32,002 nt of DNA from CAZTTG01 sp964615935 (GCA_964615935.1 CAZTTG010000072.1:1-32002), one strand, 5' to 3'; positions 24,602-32,002 are shown, numbered from the stretch's first letter. The notes: generated by a model from the letters alone, not told the origin. A program made the numbers and translations.

Positions 24602-25666
24602 ATGCTCCCTCTCGGCTGGGCGATCCTGCAGATCCTCGCTGCGCAAGGCCTGCCGCCGACGGTCTCGGAGCCGGGAGCCCTCGAGCCGGACCCGGGCTCC
24701 GAGCTCGAGCGTCTGGCCTCCCTCCGCGGCGTCGTCGAGCCGGGTCCGCGCCTGCAGGTCCAGCTCCAGCCGGTGGCCTTCGCCTCCGAGGGCGAGGCCT
24801 TCGCCGAGGTCGGAGGAGACGCGGCCGGCGTCGAGATCGCGAACCTCAAGCTGCGGGTCAGCGGGGAGCAGGGCCCGTTCCAGTACAAGGTGGGCGTCAA
24901 GGACCGCGACGGCGCCTGGTCGCTCAGCTCGACCTGGCTGCGCGTCCGACCGGTGGAGGGCTTGCGCGTCACGGTCGGCAACCAGAAGGCCCCCTTCCTC
25001 TGGTCGGCGCGGGTGAGCCGGCGGCGGCTGGCCTTCGTCGAGCGGTCGACCCAGGGGGGCACCTGGGCTCCGCGCGACATCGGTCTGGTGCTGGACGGCG
25101 AGCTCGCGGGCCTGCGGTGGTTCGCCGGCGCGCAGAACGGCGGCGACGAGATGGGGGCGGACTGGCTGCTCTGCGGTCGGGTGGAGGTGTCGGTCCTGGG
25201 CTCGGGCTTCCCCCTGCGCGAGGGCCGCGCCGATCCGGGGAGCGAGCCCGGGCTGGGAGTGGGGCTGAGCGTCGCCGACGAGGGGTCGATCGACGACGGA
25301 CGGGTGCTGGCCCTCGACCTGGCGGGCACCTGGGGGCGCCTCTTCCTGCTGGCCGAGGTGCTGGACTACGGCGAGGGCTTCCAGCCCGGTGCCGTGGTGA
25401 GCGGCGCCGCGCGCAAGACCGGCGGCATGGCGGGCACGAGGCCGATGGGGGTGACCGCGGTGTGGTCGCTGGACGAGCGGTACGACCTGGGCGCGCGGCT
25501 GCAGCTCTGGGACGACGAGTCGGACACGGTCTCGATGGTGCTGGGGGTGCAGCGCACCATCGCCGTGGATGGGTTGAAGTGGCAGCTCGACTGGGAGCAC
25601 CGGGTGAGCGACGACTCCGAGCGGGAGGGGAATCGGGTCAGCCTGGGGTTGATCCTGGAGCTCTGA
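24602..25666 (+). CDS. OprO/OprP-type outer-membrane porin
   Basis: The product is 354 residues from ATG 24602 (a TTG at 24590 is possible; neither has a strong ribosome site). A short leader (LGWAILQILAAQGLP) is followed by a coiled region (about 35-50) and alternating beta strands. The strand pattern VGNQKAPFLWSARVSRRRLAFVERS (residues 125-149; key residues GxxKxPF, RR and FxER) with RDIGLVL and FAGAQNGGDE shortly after is the signature of the phosphate-selective porin O/P family. The barrel would take up anions or small solutes through the outer membrane. It is a little shorter than usual (about 400) and ends in LILEL rather than an aromatic residue. It lies 34 nt after the S9D-like gene, so the two are probably one operon. 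The substrate is unknown. Confidence 0.78.
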   Translation: MLPLGWAILQILAAQGLPPTVSEPGALEPDPGSELERLASLRGVVEPGPRLQVQLQPVAFASEGEAFAEVGGDAAGVEIANLKLRVSGEQGPFQYKVGVKDRDGAWSLSSTWLRVRPVEGLRVTVGNQKAPFLWSARVSRRRLAFVERSTQGGTWAPRDIGLVLDGELAGLRWFAGAQNGGDEMGADWLLCGRVEVSVLGSGFPLREGRADPGSEPGLGVGLSVADEGSIDDGRVLALDLAGTWGRLFLLAEVLDYGEGFQPGAVVSGAARKTGGMAGTRPMGVTAVWSLDERYDLGARLQLWDDESDTVSMVLGVQRTIAVDGLKWQLDWEHRVSDDSEREGNRVSLGLILEL

Positions 25667-26087
25667 GGGGGGAGGCGGGCCGGCGGTCGGGATCGGGGGG
25701 GTGCAGCGCTCGGGAGCCGGACACAAGGGCCCCGGGCGCTCACCGGGGGGGGGGGGGGGGGGGGCGGCCCGCCCCCGCGCCCCCCCGCCCCCCGCCCCCC
25801 CCGCGCGGGCCCCCCCGCGTGCGCCCGGCCCCGGGGGGGCGCCGCGCGCGGGAGCCGGACCCCAGGGCCCCTGGAGCTCACACCCGCCCACCACCCCCCA
25901 CCCGCCCGGGGGATGCGCACGCCCAGTCGCGGTTGCGGTCGGGGTCCCGGGAATCCCCGCGCGCTGGCGCCTTCCCCCCTCCCAAGCTCCCCCCGAGGAG
26001 CGGCGGGGCCCCGGACTGGCGCTGGACCGGGACCCCTGCGCGGATACCCTCCCCGGTCGCGCGCGCCGCCGGGAGCGGCGCGATCCC
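25667..26087. other. Low-complexity G/C-tract spacer
   Basis: This 421-bp stretch has no credible gene. It contains a run of 20 G (25745-25764) followed by C-rich tracts to about 25830, and two copies of an approximately 33-bp sequence starting GGGAGCCGGAC (25712-25744 and 25850-25882), matching at about 28 positions by eye and offset by 138 bp. Homopolymers this long are unstable in cells and hard to sequence, so the exact sequence may be unreliable. Confidence 0.6.
25712..25882. repeat. Two-copy 33-bp direct repeat flanking a G20 tract
   Basis: Copy one is 25712-25744 and copy two 25850-25882; both start GGGAGCCGGA and end near GCTCAC. The G20 tract begins immediately after copy one. Confidence 0.55.
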
Positions 26088-27872
26088 ATGAACGCCACGC
26101 TCCTGCTCGCCATCGCAACCCTGGCCCTGGCCGTCGGACCGCTCCTCGAGCGCTTCTGCCGCGGCCTGCCGGCCCTGACCGCCCTGATCGACGGCGCCAC
26201 CGTGGGCGGCATTGCGGTGATCTCGGCCCTGCATCTGGTCCCCGAGGCCGGCGCCCACATCGGCGGCTGGGCTCCGATCCTGGCCGGCCTGGGGATGCTC
26301 GCGCCCCAGTGGGCCGAGGGCCTGATGGCCCGCCGGCTTCGGGGCCTGGGGCCGACCCTGGGGGTCCTGGTCCTGGTCCTGTTCGCGGTCCACCTCCTGG
26401 TGGAGGGGGCCGCCCTGGCCTCCAAGGCGCCGGACCCGCGCCTGGGGCTGGCCACGGTGCTCGTCGTCGCCGGACACCGGATCCCCATCGGGATCCTGCT
26501 CTGGGGGCGGGCGAGGCGCCTGGGGCGGCTGGCGGCGATCGCGATCCTCGCCGCCGTCGGCCTCCTGACCTGGCTGGGACCACAGGTCGTGCCGCTGGAG
26601 CGCAGCGACTTCTCGGCGGTGTGCTCCGCGCTCCTCGCGGGCGGGCTCCTGCACCTCGTGCTGGGCCACGTCCACCCGGAGGAGGAGGCCGCGTCCCGCC
26701 CGGCCGTCTGGTCGGGGACCGGCTTCCTGGCGGGTGCGGCCGGGCTCTTCGGCCTGCTGACCGCCTCGAGCGAGCACGGAGGAGGATCCCACGAGGCCGC
26801 GGCGCCGCCCACGGCAGGGGCCGCCCACGCACACGGCTGCGAGCCCGGAGAGCTCGCCGCCGAGATGCTCGATCTCCTGCTCGACGTGGCCCCCCTGCTC
26901 CTTCTCGGACTGATCGGCGCCATCGCGATCCGGGCTCTCGCGCGGGGCTGGCCTCTGCGCTCGCGGCGGTGGGGAGCCGCGCCGCTCCAGGCGCTCCGGG
27001 GCGCGGGGTGGGGAACCGTTCGATCGGTGGGCTCGAGGGGCGCGCTGGCGGACCATCGCGATGCGGATCGTCGCGGAGCCCCGCCGGCGACGTCCCTGGC
27101 GCTGCTGGTCGCCGTGCCGCTGATCGGCTTCGAATCGGCCCTGCTCTCGTGGTTCCTGCTGGGGGGAGCCGTGACCGCCGCGCGCGTGGTCTCGGCGGTG
27201 CTCCTCGCGGCCGCCGTCGGCTGGCTCGCGGGTCGGCTCGGCTCGGCCGGCAGCGGGGGCCGCCCATCGGAGGACCCGCTCCCGAATGAGCCGGGGATCG
27301 GTCGGGCCCTCGCCCTCCGGAGGGCGCTCTTCGAGACCTGGGCCCACCTCTCCCCCTGGATGCTGGCTGGCCTCCTGGCGACCGTGATCGTCGAGCCCTG
27401 GATCCCGACCGGGATCGCGAGTGAGCTGGCCCCCGACCTGCAGGTCGCGCTGCTCGCCGTGCTGGGGCTGCCCGCCCAGCTCTGCGCCGCGGCGCTGACT
27501 CCCTTCGCCGCGATGCTGCTGTTCGAGGGCTTCGCGCCGGGCGCGGTGATCGCCCTCCTCCTGACGGGTCCGGCCGCCGGCCTCGCCACCCTGTGCGCCC
27601 TCTCCCGGCTGCGCTCCAGGCCGGTCGCCTCGCTCTACGCGGCGCTCGTCCTGCTCGGGTCGATCGGAGTGGGCCTCGCCGCGAATCGGCTGGACCTGGT
27701 GATCCCGGGCGAGGACGTCGCCCGGGTCCACGGGCGAGCCGGGCCCACGGCCTGGCTCTCGGCCGCCATCTTGCTGGCCCTGAGCCTGTGGGTGGTGATG
27801 CGGGAGGGTCCGCGGGTCTGGCTGTCCCGGCTGGCTCCCGGCAGGCGCGCGGGAAGCGATCTTGACGGATGA
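26088..27872 (+). CDS. ZIP-like / ArsP-type permease fusion membrane protein
   Basis: Start ATG 26088 gives 594 residues with about 14-16 membrane segments; the frame is open upstream only through the G/C-tract spacer. Residues about 1-225 are several helices including VISALHLVPEAGAHIGG, which resembles ZIP metal transporters. A loop rich in His (SSEHGGGSHEAAAPPTAGAAHAHGC, about 227-251; key residues the four His and Cys251) links to a second half (about 255-594) resembling the ArsP/YraQ permease family: LLLDVAPLLLLGLIGA, DRRGAPPATSLALLVAVP and FEGFAPGAVIALLLTGPAAG. In that family a CxCG metal-site motif normally lies just before the RRGA segment; here the place reads VGSRGALAD. Transport of a metal or metalloid is inferred, with direction unknown. 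The gene precedes elongation factor G but the latter has its own promoter. Confidence 0.78.
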   Translation: MNATLLLAIATLALAVGPLLERFCRGLPALTALIDGATVGGIAVISALHLVPEAGAHIGGWAPILAGLGMLAPQWAEGLMARRLRGLGPTLGVLVLVLFAVHLLVEGAALASKAPDPRLGLATVLVVAGHRIPIGILLWGRARRLGRLAAIAILAAVGLLTWLGPQVVPLERSDFSAVCSALLAGGLLHLVLGHVHPEEEAASRPAVWSGTGFLAGAAGLFGLLTASSEHGGGSHEAAAPPTAGAAHAHGCEPGELAAEMLDLLLDVAPLLLLGLIGAIAIRALARGWPLRSRRWGAAPLQALRGAGWGTVRSVGSRGALADHRDADRRGAPPATSLALLVAVPLIGFESALLSWFLLGGAVTAARVVSAVLLAAAVGWLAGRLGSAGSGGRPSEDPLPNEPGIGRALALRRALFETWAHLSPWMLAGLLATVIVEPWIPTGIASELAPDLQVALLAVLGLPAQLCAAALTPFAAMLLFEGFAPGAVIALLLTGPAAGLATLCALSRLRSRPVASLYAALVLLGSIGVGLAANRLDLVIPGEDVARVHGRAGPTAWLSAAILLALSLWVVMREGPRVWLSRLAPGRRAGSDLDG

Positions 27873-27889
27873 CGGACCTCCGATAGTCT
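27862..27889 (+). promoter_or_regulatory. Candidate promoter for elongation factor G
   Basis: TTGACG (27862-27867), a 16-nt spacer and TAGTCT (27884-27889) make the best sigma-70-like promoter in the window. It overlaps the end of the permease gene and would start transcription near 27896, leaving a leader of about 135 nt. Confidence 0.45.
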
Positions 27890-27895
27890 GTTGCG

Positions 27896-28030
27896 CTCCC
27901 GAAAGCCCGGCAGGCAACCGCCCGGATGTCGGCATCCGGGCCCGGAGGACGCGAATCGCGTCCGTCCCTGGGCTCCCCTCGCATCACCTGCTCGCAACCG
28001 CCCCACGGCGGGCGAAACCCGGGACCCACC
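27896..28030 (+). promoter_or_regulatory. Structured 5' leader of elongation factor G
   Basis: Three hairpins lie in tandem: 27920-27941 (9-bp perfect stem, TCGG loop), 27947-27963 (GGACGCG-AAT-CGCGTCC core) and 27998-28011 (CCGCC-CCAC-GGCGG). The sequence GCAACCGCCC occurs twice, at 27914-27923 and 27994-28003, exactly 80 nt apart, each time overlapping the start of a hairpin. It could regulate translation or transcription of the gene. It matches no riboswitch I can name. Confidence 0.4.
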
Positions 28031-30139
28031 ATGTCCTCCGCAGCCAAGACCAGGTCGAAGCAGACCGACGACCGCCCCCTGGATCTCCACCGGCACCGCA
28101 ACATCGGCATCATGGCCCACATCGATGCCGGCAAGACCACGGTGACCGAGCGGATCCTGTTCCTGGCGGAGAAGATCCACCGCACCGGCGAGGTCCACGA
28201 CGGCATGGCCACCATGGACTTCCTGGAGGAGGAGCAGAAGCGCGGGATCACGATCCAGTCCGCCGCCACCAGCATCATCTGGAAGGGGAGCACGGTCAAC
28301 ATCATCGACACCCCGGGCCACGTGGACTTCACGGCCGAGGTGGAGCGCTCCCTGCGCGTGCTGGACGGGGCCATCGCCGTCTTCGACGCGGTGAGCGGAG
28401 TCGAGGCCCAGTCCGAGACGGTCTGGCGCCAAGCCGACCACTACGGTGTGCCGCGCATCTGTCTGATCAACAAGATGGACCGGGTGGGCGCCAGCTTCGC
28501 GGCCTCCGTGCAGTCCATCGTGGATCGCCTGGACGCGTGCCCGGTGCCGGTGCAGATGCCGGTGGGGAACGAGAAGGACTTCCGCGGCGTGATCGACCTG
28601 GTCCGCATGCGCTACTTCGAATTCGTGGAGGAGAGCGCCGGGAGGACCTACCACGAGCTCGACGTGCCGGATGAGCTCCGCGCCGGGGCCGAGCAGGCCC
28701 GGCGCGACCTCCTGGAGACCGCGGCGGGATTCGACGACGAGCTGCTGGACCTCTTCGTGGAGGACCACGAGGTCCCCCCGGAGATGCTGCTGCGGGCCCT
28801 GCGCCGGGGAACCCTGGAGCTGGGGATCACGCCGGTCCTGTGCGGCGCGGCCCTGCGGAACAAGGGCGTGGGCCTGATGATGGACGCGGTGATGGATTAC
28901 CTCCCCGGTCCGCTGGACGTCCCGGCGGTCGAGGGCCGCGTCCCCGGCGGCGAGGAGACGGCGATGCGCGAGGCCGACGACGCGCAGCCCATGAGCCTCC
29001 TGGCCTTCAAGACCGTGGCCGAGCCCACCGGGGACCTGACCTTCGTGCGCGTGTACTCGGGCGTCCTTCACGCCGGCTCGCGGGTGCTCAACCCCCGGAC
29101 GCGGAAGACCGAGCGCATCGGACGGCTGGTCCGCATCCACGCCAACAAGCGTCTCACCATCAACGCCCTGCACGCGGGCGACATCGCCGCGGTCAGCGGC
29201 CTCAAGCACACCATCACCGGCGACACGCTGTGCGATCCGGACCACCCCATCCAGCTCACCGAGATCCAGTTCCCCGAGACCGTGATCTCCATGTCGATCG
29301 AGCCCAAGCGGGCCGCCGACCGCGATCGGCTGGGCGAGTCGATCGGCCGGATGATGCGCGAGGACCCGACCTTCCGGGCCCACACCAACGAGGCCACCGG
29401 CCAGCTGGTGATCTCCGGGATGGGCGAGCTGCACCTGGAGGTCCTGGTCCACCGCATCCGGCGCGAGTACGGCTGCGAGGTCGTCACCGGGCGGCCCAAG
29501 GTGGCCTTCAAACAGCGCATCCGCCGGGAGATCACCACCGAGGCCCGCTACATCCGCCAGAGCGGCGGCCACGGCCAGTACGCCGTGATCAAGGTACACT
29601 TCGAGCCGGTCGCGACCGAAGACGGCGGCATGGAGTTCGTCGATCGGATCAAGGGCGGCGCCGTTCCGAGCGAGTACATCCCGGCCGTGCGCCGGGGGCT
29701 CGGGGAGCTCTTCGAGAGCGGGGGAGGCCTGGGCTTCCCCTTCATCAACCTGCGCGCCACCCTGCTCGACGGCAAGGCCCACGAGGTCGACTCCAGCGAT
29801 CTGGCCTTTCACGGAGCCGGCGTGCTGGCCTTCCGCCAGGCGGTGGAGAGCAACGTCACCCTGCTCGAGCCGATCATGAGGATCGAGGTGCGGGTCCCCG
29901 AGCAGAACCTGGGAGCGGTGGTGGGGGATCTCAACTCCCGCCGAGGCGAGGTCACCGAGGTCGACGCCATCGGCAACCTGCGCGTCATTCGGGGCCGGGT
30001 TCCCATCGCCGAGATGTTCGCCTACACCTCGGCGCTGCGGGGGGCGACCCAGGGTCGGGGCTCCTTCTCCATGGAGCTCTACGAGTATCGCGACGTGCCC
30101 CAGGCCATCGCCGACTCCTATCTGGAGGATGGCTTCTGA
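28031..30139 (+). CDS. fusA: Elongation factor G
   Basis: The 702-residue GTPase moves tRNAs and mRNA through the ribosome after peptide bond formation and also helps split ribosomes. GTP-binding motifs are clear: P-loop AHIDAGKTT at 29-37, switch I EEEQKRGITIQSAAT, DTPGHVDF and NKMD. The later domains follow in order, including EPKRAADRDRLGESIGRMMR, a domain IV with RQSGGHGQYAVI and KAHEVDSSDLAFHGAG, and the final SFSMELYEYRDVP. ATG 28031 is chosen because the preceding 35 codons of open frame are not EF-G-like; GGGA lies 6 nt upstream. Planctomycetes usually carry more than one EF-G type (EFG1, EFG2, spdEFG); which type this is cannot be decided by eye. It has a probable own promoter and a structured leader. 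Confidence 0.95.
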   Translation: MSSAAKTRSKQTDDRPLDLHRHRNIGIMAHIDAGKTTVTERILFLAEKIHRTGEVHDGMATMDFLEEEQKRGITIQSAATSIIWKGSTVNIIDTPGHVDFTAEVERSLRVLDGAIAVFDAVSGVEAQSETVWRQADHYGVPRICLINKMDRVGASFAASVQSIVDRLDACPVPVQMPVGNEKDFRGVIDLVRMRYFEFVEESAGRTYHELDVPDELRAGAEQARRDLLETAAGFDDELLDLFVEDHEVPPEMLLRALRRGTLELGITPVLCGAALRNKGVGLMMDAVMDYLPGPLDVPAVEGRVPGGEETAMREADDAQPMSLLAFKTVAEPTGDLTFVRVYSGVLHAGSRVLNPRTRKTERIGRLVRIHANKRLTINALHAGDIAAVSGLKHTITGDTLCDPDHPIQLTEIQFPETVISMSIEPKRAADRDRLGESIGRMMREDPTFRAHTNEATGQLVISGMGELHLEVLVHRIRREYGCEVVTGRPKVAFKQRIRREITTEARYIRQSGGHGQYAVIKVHFEPVATEDGGMEFVDRIKGGAVPSEYIPAVRRGLGELFESGGGLGFPFINLRATLLDGKAHEVDSSDLAFHGAGVLAFRQAVESNVTLLEPIMRIEVRVPEQNLGAVVGDLNSRRGEVTEVDAIGNLRVIRGRVPIAEMFAYTSALRGATQGRGSFSMELYEYRDVPQAIADSYLEDGF

Positions 30140-30225
30140 GCCTCCCCGCTCTCGCAGGTGCGTGAGCGCCGCGGGGGCGCCGGAGGAAGCCCGGGGTCGC
30201 GGTAGCGGCATGTCGGAGGCTCGGG

Positions 30226-30231
30226 TAGCAT
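30226..30231 (+). promoter_or_regulatory. Candidate -10 box (TAGCAT) for a leaderless transcript
   Basis: TAGCAT ends 8 nt before ATG 30240, so transcription would begin at or near the start codon. There is no ribosome site between. A -35 is not recognised. Confidence 0.3.
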
Positions 30232-30239
30232 GGGCCGCC

Positions 30240-31262
30240 ATGACGCGAACCGCACGCCGAAGGTGGACCCGAGAGGTCTCCAGCGAGGTCGACGGCATCG
30301 CCATGGCCGACGTCGGCCCGGTGCTGGTGCACGGCTACGATCCGCCCGCGGGCGGACGCTGGGCGGACAACGCCATTCCGGGCAAGCTGGCGGCCTTCGA
30401 TCGCGGCACCGGCGACGAGATCTGGATGTCCCCCTGCGAGGTGGGCTACGGGCGGGGCTTCGGGGCCGGCTTCGGCCGGAACGAGGACGTCATCGTTCTG
30501 GGCCCCGGCTCGACCGGACACCGCATCGCGCGCATGGCCCTGGGGACCGGGGAGCTGGTCGACGTGGGGGAGATCGACGCCTTCGACGAGGCGCTGGTGT
30601 ACCCCGACCTGTGCGTGTGCCTCTCGCCCAAGCGCGTGTGGGCCCTCGAGAGCGAGGACCTGGTGGAGAGCTGGAGCCACTCCCGCGCCGGTGAGCGCTA
30701 TCGAAGCCTGTGCCGCGCGGGCGACCGGCTCTTCCTGGTGTACACCCACGAGAAGTCGCGCCGGCAGGGCGTGCTGAGCCTGAACGTCAAGACCGGCAAG
30801 GGGCGGCGACAGCTCCTGGCGCCCACCCAGCCGGTCATCCACCAGCTCGCCAGCGACGATCGCGGCATGGCCATCCTGGCCTCGGACCTCGAGTCCGCCC
30901 TGCCTCCCGAGCTCCTCACCGAGTACCTGGTCAAGACCGCCGACGACGACCTGGGGAGCGCCGGCCGCCTCGCGCTGGTGGCCATGGATCCCGAGTCCGC
31001 GGAGGGGGACGCCCCGCTGTGGTACGAGTCGATCGAATCCCACTCCGGCCCCGAGCTGCCCGACGAGAGCGTCACCGCCGACAGCGGCAAGCTCTACCTC
31101 GTGCGGGGGGCGCACCTCGAGGTGCGCGACATGCTCACGGGCAGGCCCCTGGGCGACTGGACCATCCCCGGCCTCGACGAGCGGGTCGGGTGGCAGGTAT
31201 GCCAGGGAGCGGGCCTGCTGGCCGAGGAGACCCGCATCTCGGTCTTCGAGCTCCCGGCCTGA
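30240..31262 (+). CDS. Beta-propeller-like (PQQ-type) protein, unknown function
   Basis: The 340-residue protein has no signal peptide and looks cytosolic. It consists of repeating beta blades with phrases such as GKLAAFDRGTGDEIW, GVLSLNVKTGKGRRQLL, LALVAMDPES and YLVRGAHLEVRDMLTGRPLG, the pattern of PQQ/WD-like propeller repeats (a strand, an Asp/Gly turn, then W or L). No catalytic residues can be named. The start ATG 30240 was chosen over an upstream ATG at 30129, because that one overlaps the EF-G gene and its first 37 residues are low-complexity. It follows EF-G by 100 nt on the same strand and probably has its own promoter. A ligand-sensing or scaffold role is only a guess. Confidence 0.7.
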   Translation: MTRTARRRWTREVSSEVDGIAMADVGPVLVHGYDPPAGGRWADNAIPGKLAAFDRGTGDEIWMSPCEVGYGRGFGAGFGRNEDVIVLGPGSTGHRIARMALGTGELVDVGEIDAFDEALVYPDLCVCLSPKRVWALESEDLVESWSHSRAGERYRSLCRAGDRLFLVYTHEKSRRQGVLSLNVKTGKGRRQLLAPTQPVIHQLASDDRGMAILASDLESALPPELLTEYLVKTADDDLGSAGRLALVAMDPESAEGDAPLWYESIESHSGPELPDESVTADSGKLYLVRGAHLEVRDMLTGRPLGDWTIPGLDERVGWQVCQGAGLLAEETRISVFELPA

Positions 31263-31319
31263 GGCGCGGCTCCCCTCCGGTCTCCTCGAGGGGCCGACCG
31301 CGAGACGGGCCGACGAGGC

Positions 31320-31347
31320 TTGATCTTCCCGCCCCCGGGACGACAAT
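31320..31347 (+). promoter_or_regulatory. Candidate promoter for the DJ-1/PfpI gene
   Basis: TTGATC (31320-31325), a 16-nt spacer and GACAAT (31342-31347) precede ATG 31357 by only 9 nt, predicting a leaderless or near-leaderless mRNA. Confidence 0.4.
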
Positions 31348-31356
31348 CCGCGGATC

Positions 31357-31932
31357 ATGAGCAGCAAGGAATCCGCCCCGGACGGGGAAGTCGACCAGGA
31401 CGGGATCAAGATCCCGAGCTACCGCAGCATGGTGCTGGTGGTGGTCCCCGAGCGCGAGTTCGCGGAGGAGAGCCTGCGCTACGCGCGCTCGTGCCTCCAG
31501 GGCGTGCAGGTGGGGACCCGGTCCGTGTCGACCAACACCGAGACCCCCGTCTCCGGGCGCCTTCAGGACGAGTTCCTGGTCGACGGCGCGCTGAGCGACG
31601 CGCGGATGGACGAGTACGCCGGCGTCCTCTTCGTCGGCGGCGAGGGGGCCCTCGAGCTGGCCGAGAATCCGGACGCCCAGCGGGTGGCGCGCGAAGCCAC
31701 CCAGGCCGGGAAGCCGATCGGGGTCTGGGGGCACGGCCTGGCCATCCTGGCGCAGGCGGGGGTGCTCCAGGGACGGCGGGTCACGGGCGCCCCCGAGCTG
31801 GAGCCGGCGATCCGGAGCGCGGGCGGGAGGTACACCGGCCTCGAGGTCGAGGTCTGCGGCAGCCTGGTCACCGCCCGAGACGACGCCGCGGGCCTGCGCT
31901 TCGGCCTCGCCCTGGCGGGGATCCTCGCCTAG
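31357..31932 (+). CDS. DJ-1/PfpI-family protein lacking the nucleophilic cysteine
   Basis: The 191-residue protein has the flavodoxin-like DJ-1/PfpI (class I amidotransferase-like) fold. SYRSMVLVVVPEREFAEESL gives strand 1 and a possible conserved Glu; MDEYAGVLFVGGEGALEL gives the glycine loop; GKPIGVWGHGLAILAQAG and LQGRRVTGAPELEP give the elbow and following strand; GSLVTARDDAAGLRFGLALAGIL gives the C-terminal helix. In active family members the elbow reads xxCHG (typically AICHGPxxLAxAG). Here it is VWGHG, with Gly125 in place of Cys, so protease, chaperone-like deglycase or oxidative-sensing chemistry through that cysteine is not expected. A single Cys remains elsewhere besides Cys48. It is the last complete gene in the window. 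Confidence 0.85.
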   Translation: MSSKESAPDGEVDQDGIKIPSYRSMVLVVVPEREFAEESLRYARSCLQGVQVGTRSVSTNTETPVSGRLQDEFLVDGALSDARMDEYAGVLFVGGEGALELAENPDAQRVAREATQAGKPIGVWGHGLAILAQAGVLQGRRVTGAPELEPAIRSAGGRYTGLEVEVCGSLVTARDDAAGLRFGLALAGILA

Positions 31933-31947
31933 CGAGGCTTCGCCTCG
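31933..31947 (+). terminator. Hairpin immediately after the DJ-1/PfpI gene
   Basis: CGAGGC-TTC-GCCTCG begins one base after the stop codon. It is a 6-bp perfect stem with a TTC loop and no U-tract. Confidence 0.4.
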
Positions 31948-31982
31948 GACCGAGCGGGCGTGCCGGAGAATCCTCGTCGGCG

Positions 31983-31999
31983 CGCCTGCTCCGCAGGCG
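31983..31999. repeat. Perfect triloop palindrome at the window end
   Basis: CGCCTGC-TCC-GCAGGCG is a 7-bp stem with the same triloop style as 18861-18877, 18715-18733 and 31933-31947. Confidence 0.4.
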
Positions 32000-32002
32000 G
32001 CG

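Noticed and set aside
24583..26091. Plus-strand 502-codon frame overlapping the porin
   Set aside because: The sequence is Gly/Arg/Ala-rich; the porin frame shows OprO/P signatures instead.
27896..28030. A known riboswitch in the elongation factor G leader
   Set aside because: A resemblance to the CCCGGCAACC stretch of SAM-I riboswitches was considered, but the surrounding conserved helices are not there, and the gene is not a typical target.

Overview
The window is very GC-rich DNA (roughly 70% GC by eye), densely packed with genes on both strands. I infer a Planctomycetota bacterium, perhaps of the Saltatorellus (Poly30)-like lineage. The clues are a secreted peptidase whose visible end reads YCTAKMNSQ, like the tail I remember from secreted proteins of that group; a HEAT-repeat protein with an HGGTYRGPG leader and a GINYRA...GILDIL ending; and a planctomycete-style ECF sigma factor. 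This placement rests on recall, not on a search. I saw no rRNA, tRNA, CRISPR array, prophage or transposase.

Layout. 1-8731 is a minus-strand series, in transcription order: nitroreductase-methyltransferase fusion, ECF sigma factor, M1 aminopeptidase with a HEAT tail, and a large secreted HExxH peptidase with four 252-bp Ig repeats that runs off the left edge. 8988-9752 (+) is an exported PCMT-like isoaspartyl methyltransferase. 9784-13029 (-) holds two tandem paralogs of a methyltransferase joined to a long coiled coil; one copy is split by an in-frame TAG. 13304-18692 (+) has a secreted M14 carboxypeptidase, an overlapping MORN/YwqK-like lipoprotein and the HEAT-repeat protein. 19010-21937 (-) has a guanine deaminase and a PDZ protein with twelve GxDxY repeats. 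22123-27872 (+) has an S9D peptidase homologue whose catalytic serine is Gly, an OprO/P-type porin and a ZIP-like/permease fusion, with a 421-bp G/C-tract spacer before the fusion. 28031-31932 (+) has elongation factor G behind a structured leader, a propeller-like protein and a DJ-1/PfpI protein without its nucleophilic cysteine.

How the genes fit together. Exported protein breakdown or repair is a recurring theme: M36/M4-like, M1, M14 and S9D peptidase families, a predicted lipoprotein PCMT, two surface-type repeat proteins and a porin. The two methyltransferase-coiled-coil genes look like surface-glycan enzymes. Elongation factor G and guanine deaminase are housekeeping. The most notable observations are the Ser-to-Gly S9D homologue, the duplicated methyltransferase-coiled-coil pair with an amber stop at the domain junction, the PDZ plus GxDxY repeat protein, the exported PCMT, the gene fusions, and a set of U-less triloop hairpins just after several stop codons.
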